From Pegea sp. RAD2-039 (taxonomy: Eukaryota > Chordata > Thaliacea > Salpida > Salpidae), in assembly GCA_034620365.1 (NCBI GenBank), contig JAQGEQ010000380.1:2170001-2234000 (forward strand): a DNA stretch of 64,000 nucleotides, read 5' to 3'. Shown here one piece after another: positions 61,701 through 64,000 of the stretch. A program made the translations under genes and the position numbers. The notes under the pieces were generated by a model. The model was not told where the DNA came from and searched no databases. It worked only from the letters and a program-made list of their open reading frames with translations. Positions within the stretch are counted from its first letter, which is position 1. Every line of letters begins with the position of its first letter.

Positions 61701-62295
61701 TTTCGGTGATTGCTGAAAAAATAAATTTGATAAATATATATAAAAGAAGAATTCAAATTACTTTTAATTATTATCACGTTGGTAAAAAACAGTTAGAAAA
61801 TTTGAGCTATATAAAGGATTTGACTTCATGCTAAGTGTTATAACTTGAGATAATAGGGAAGTGATTGTCAAAGAAGTACAAGTAGTTTTAATTAAAAGCT
61901 TTTAAGTTTTATTTAATTTTCTTCCGCAGCTTAGACATAAACGCTCTTCAAGTTTCATGAAATAAGAAATTCATTTCACTATATTCAACAGCGGTGAGTT
62001 AATTGTCTAGTTAAATAGATTGCTTGATTAAAATACGCACGTCTAAAGTACGGAAGAAATATAAATACTAAACGGAAGCTTTTATTTTCAATCAAACAAT
62101 TTATTTAATTGAACAATTATGTCACCTCTGATGATTATGGTCAGACTAAACATATTTAGACACTGTTAAGGCTCTACACCACATTCGTCCCTAATTAGAC
62201 TTTAACGTTTTGTATGTAGTCCATAACTTAAAAAATGTTCAAAATTTTGAATAACCTAAAATTCGTTTACTATGTAAGATTTCTTTAGATGTAGC
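61701..62295. other. 5' flank of peptide gene copy 2
   Basis: Equivalent of 48,979-49,573, with the same acceptor and TATA-like sequence on the minus strand. Nothing else seen. Confidence 0.45.
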
Positions 62296-62514
62296 ATGAC
62301 TTTTTCTTCATACAAAGACCGTCTTTCAAAGCTTAACATTAAGTCATTGCGATATCGATGCCTTTTCCCTGACATCTTTCCATTATTTAATTTTTATAAC
62401 AATTCCTATCACCTTATTTCTAATGATTTGTTTAAATATCGCAATCATCTATACTTATTTAGAGGTTTGTCATTCAATATTTGTAGAATCAACGATTTCA
62501 ATAACACCAACTGA
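62296..62514 (+). mobile_element. LINE fragment, C-terminal RT end (copy in block A')
   Basis: 72-codon frame differing from the 49,574 copy by one residue (Ala to Ser). It was duplicated with the block, not independently inserted. Confidence 0.65.
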
Positions 62515-62879
62515 ACTAATAATTTTTTTAACAGCATAATCACAATTTGGGCTAAAACTCATTCAATTTAATAGATTCTGTGAAGAAAAAATTCCATATT
62601 TAATCTCCGTAAACATCTGAACTACATTTTACTTTAGGTCAAGGCTGTTGTTAAAAAGCTTGCTGTTATATCTGCCAGTTAATAATTTTGTAATTTTTAT
62701 GCCGCAGACTAATTAATAAAGGGTTTTTATACTTACAAAATAAATTGTTTGAAAAAGTTAATATTTGAACTAGCATTGAACAATTTTGTAGAATACTTGT
62801 TTTAGCCACGTTAAAAAATGGTTAAAATAGTATTCATACATTAAAAATATCGTAGTAAAAATGTTGTTAGTCTTATCAT

Positions 62880-63035
62880 TTTATAATAAGATAAACAATG
62901 TTGATTAATTTTCAAAGATTTGGGAAACATATTTGTTTCATTTAAAGTCAGATGATAGAGTAATGCCAAAGTCTAGCACGAAAGATACTCGTAGAATAAT
63001 AATTCCATTGAGGCATTAAATAAGCGATGGATATA
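62880..63035 (-). mobile_element. LINE fragment, RT scrap (block A')
   Basis: Equivalent of the 50,165-50,310 fragment; similar to part of the 45.9-46.1 kb LINE region on the minus strand. Confidence 0.55.
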
Positions 63036-63206
63036 AGTCATTCTTGGTTTTAAGTTCAGCGAATATTAAAGGGGTAGCTCTATATTGATAGTTTATGTCT
63101 AGTGAGATTTGGTTTAGTCATAATTATCTATTACCTTAAAAATTATATCTATATTTAAAGACTAAATAAGTGGAGGTGAGATTTTGAAAGTTGATTGCTT
63201 TACATC

Positions 63207-63288
63207 GACGAGGTGGCCGAGTGGTTAAGGCGATGGACTGCTAATCCATTGTGCTCTGCACGCGTGGGTTCGAATCCAATCCTCGTCG
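63207..63288 (+). tRNA. trnS-GCU: tRNA-Ser (GCU), unit 8
   Basis: Anticodon GCT intact. One T-stem mismatch (CCAAT for CCCAT), the same change as in unit 4. Confidence 0.9.
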
Positions 63289-63292
63289 TATT

Positions 63293-63364
63293 GGGGATGT
63301 AGCTCAGTGGTAGAGCGCACGCTTTGCATGTGTGAGGCCCCGGGTTCGATCCCCGGCATCTCCA
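63293..63364 (+). tRNA. trnA-UGC: tRNA-Ala (UGC), unit 8
   Basis: Consensus sequence. The linker from tRNA-Ser is TATT instead of TAGT. Confidence 0.97.
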
Positions 63365-64000
63365 TGTTCTTATCATTATTTTCATTATTAAATCTTGTTT
63401 TAACAGTTAGATAGAAAATTATGAAAAGATTTCTGATTATTTTTATATTTCAGAGTAATGAAGCAATAAGAACTCCAATTTTAATTAAGAAATCTTTGTT
63501 TTATACCTTTTAAGTTCGGTTGAAGCTAAAGTCTTACAAGAATCCGGTATTCAACACCATCTTCATGACAGCTTTCATACATCTTCACATTTTCAATACG
63601 TTTTTCTCACCAAGTAATCTACTTTTCAATTGCCGTGGAACTTCTCTGGCATCAAGCTCCTAATTTTTGTTTTTACTACCTGGTCACTAACCACTTCTAT
63701 TTTTAAACCACCTAATCCGGATTACAATGTTTTGGCCTACTAAAGAAAATATTTTTAAAGACATTGATCGACTTGTTAAATCTTACAACTGCTACTAAGA
63801 ACTGTTTGAATTATAATTTGATGCAACTTTATTTTAAATCGGATTATTTTCGTTAATTATAACATTCCTATTTCTATCATTTTTTAATTCTCAAATCTTT
63901 TGAACTCTAGTATAAATGAAAAATATCTTTTAAATAAGATAACGACTCGAGTAAAAGTTGCTGCAAACTGTTTAATTCTTAATAAAAATGACAAAAGTCA
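63365..64000. repeat. B-type spacer 6, internally deleted, runs off the window
   Basis: After about 150 nt of tRNA 3' flank the sequence jumps (near 63,518) to the middle of the B spacer and continues to the window end. About 0.4 kb present in complete copies is missing. The minus-strand frame ENVKMYESCHEDGVEYRIL is kept. Confidence 0.65.

Larger units (their letters stand above)
60176..63364. repeat. Duplicated block A' (right copy)
   Basis: Second copy of the 47,453-50,645 block in the same orientation, with the peptide gene, both LINE scraps and a tRNA pair at matching places. It is inserted within the tRNA array after unit 7. Confidence 0.9.
50380..64000 (+). repeat. Tandem array of tRNA-Ser/tRNA-Ala repeat units
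   Basis: Eight tRNA pairs start at 50,488, 51,971, 53,457, 54,939, 56,425, 57,904, 59,374 and 63,207. The first seven are 1,470-1,486 nt apart; the last is displaced by insertion of block A'. Each pair shares about 150 nt of 5' flank (from TCCCTGATTTTTACTT through GATTTGGTTTAGTCATAAT to AAGTGGAGGTGAGATTTT) and about 130 nt of 3' flank. Between these are B or C spacers. The array continues beyond the window. Confidence 0.9.

Noticed and set aside
50488..63364. Regularly spaced short repeats suggesting a CRISPR-like array
   Set aside because: The repeats are complete tRNA genes with 1.4-kb spacers in animal nuclear DNA.

Overview
Nuclear DNA of an animal. The window is very AT-rich and carries intron-rich genes with canonical GT-AG splice sites, a SIM (bHLH-PAS) developmental regulator, a ZDHHC palmitoyltransferase, THOC5 and PSMD9, non-LTR retrotransposon debris and nuclear tRNA genes. 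Many introns are only 45-62 nt, while others in the same window reach 7 kb. One intron is a U12-type AT-AC intron. Five of six genes have a T-rich 3' splice acceptor 10-24 nt before the start codon, as expected of a lineage with spliced-leader trans-splicing. A duplicated secreted peptide gene has the layout signal / cationic peptide / acidic tail known from tunicate antimicrobial precursors. A tunicate would fit all of this, but that is inference; cnidarians and other AT-rich invertebrates are not excluded.

Layout. 1-11.5 kb: no recognisable gene, upstream flank of SIM. 11.55-25.6 kb (+): nine-exon SIM gene, predicted 655 aa. 25.8-31.3 kb: intergenic, with a LINE fragment and a GC-richer island near 28.5-28.9 kb. 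31.3-34.5 kb (+): THOC5, about 14 exons with mini-introns. 34.7-35.3 kb (+): PSMD9, intronless, only 204 nt behind THOC5. 37.4-41.2 kb (+): ZDHHC9/14/18-type palmitoyltransferase with the AT-AC intron. 42.1-43.1 kb: an odd GC-richer island, perhaps an LTR remnant. 43.7-45.0 kb (+): four-exon gene of unknown function. 45.25-47.24 kb (-): decayed CR1/Jockey-like LINE.

47.45-64 kb: a repeat landscape. A 3.2-kb block (A, 47.45-50.65 kb) is duplicated at 60.18-63.36 kb (A'). Each copy carries on the minus strand the four-exon secreted peptide gene (124 aa, exons too short to show as long ORFs), LINE scraps, and at its right end a tRNA-Ser(GCU)/tRNA-Ala(UGC) pair. Between and around the blocks the tRNA pair recurs eight times, mostly with a 1.47-1.49-kb period, using two unrelated spacers (B and C) of nearly the same length. 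The two tRNAs of a pair are 4-5 nt apart, so they are probably made as one precursor. One copy has a cysteine anticodon in a tRNA-Ser body. C spacers contain six degenerate modules with splice-like borders on the minus strand.

The single-copy genes are housekeeping (mRNA export, proteasome assembly, protein palmitoylation) plus one developmental transcription factor and share no obvious pathway. THOC5 and PSMD9 may share a transcript. All splice models were built by eye and checked for frame continuity; no transcript or database search was available.
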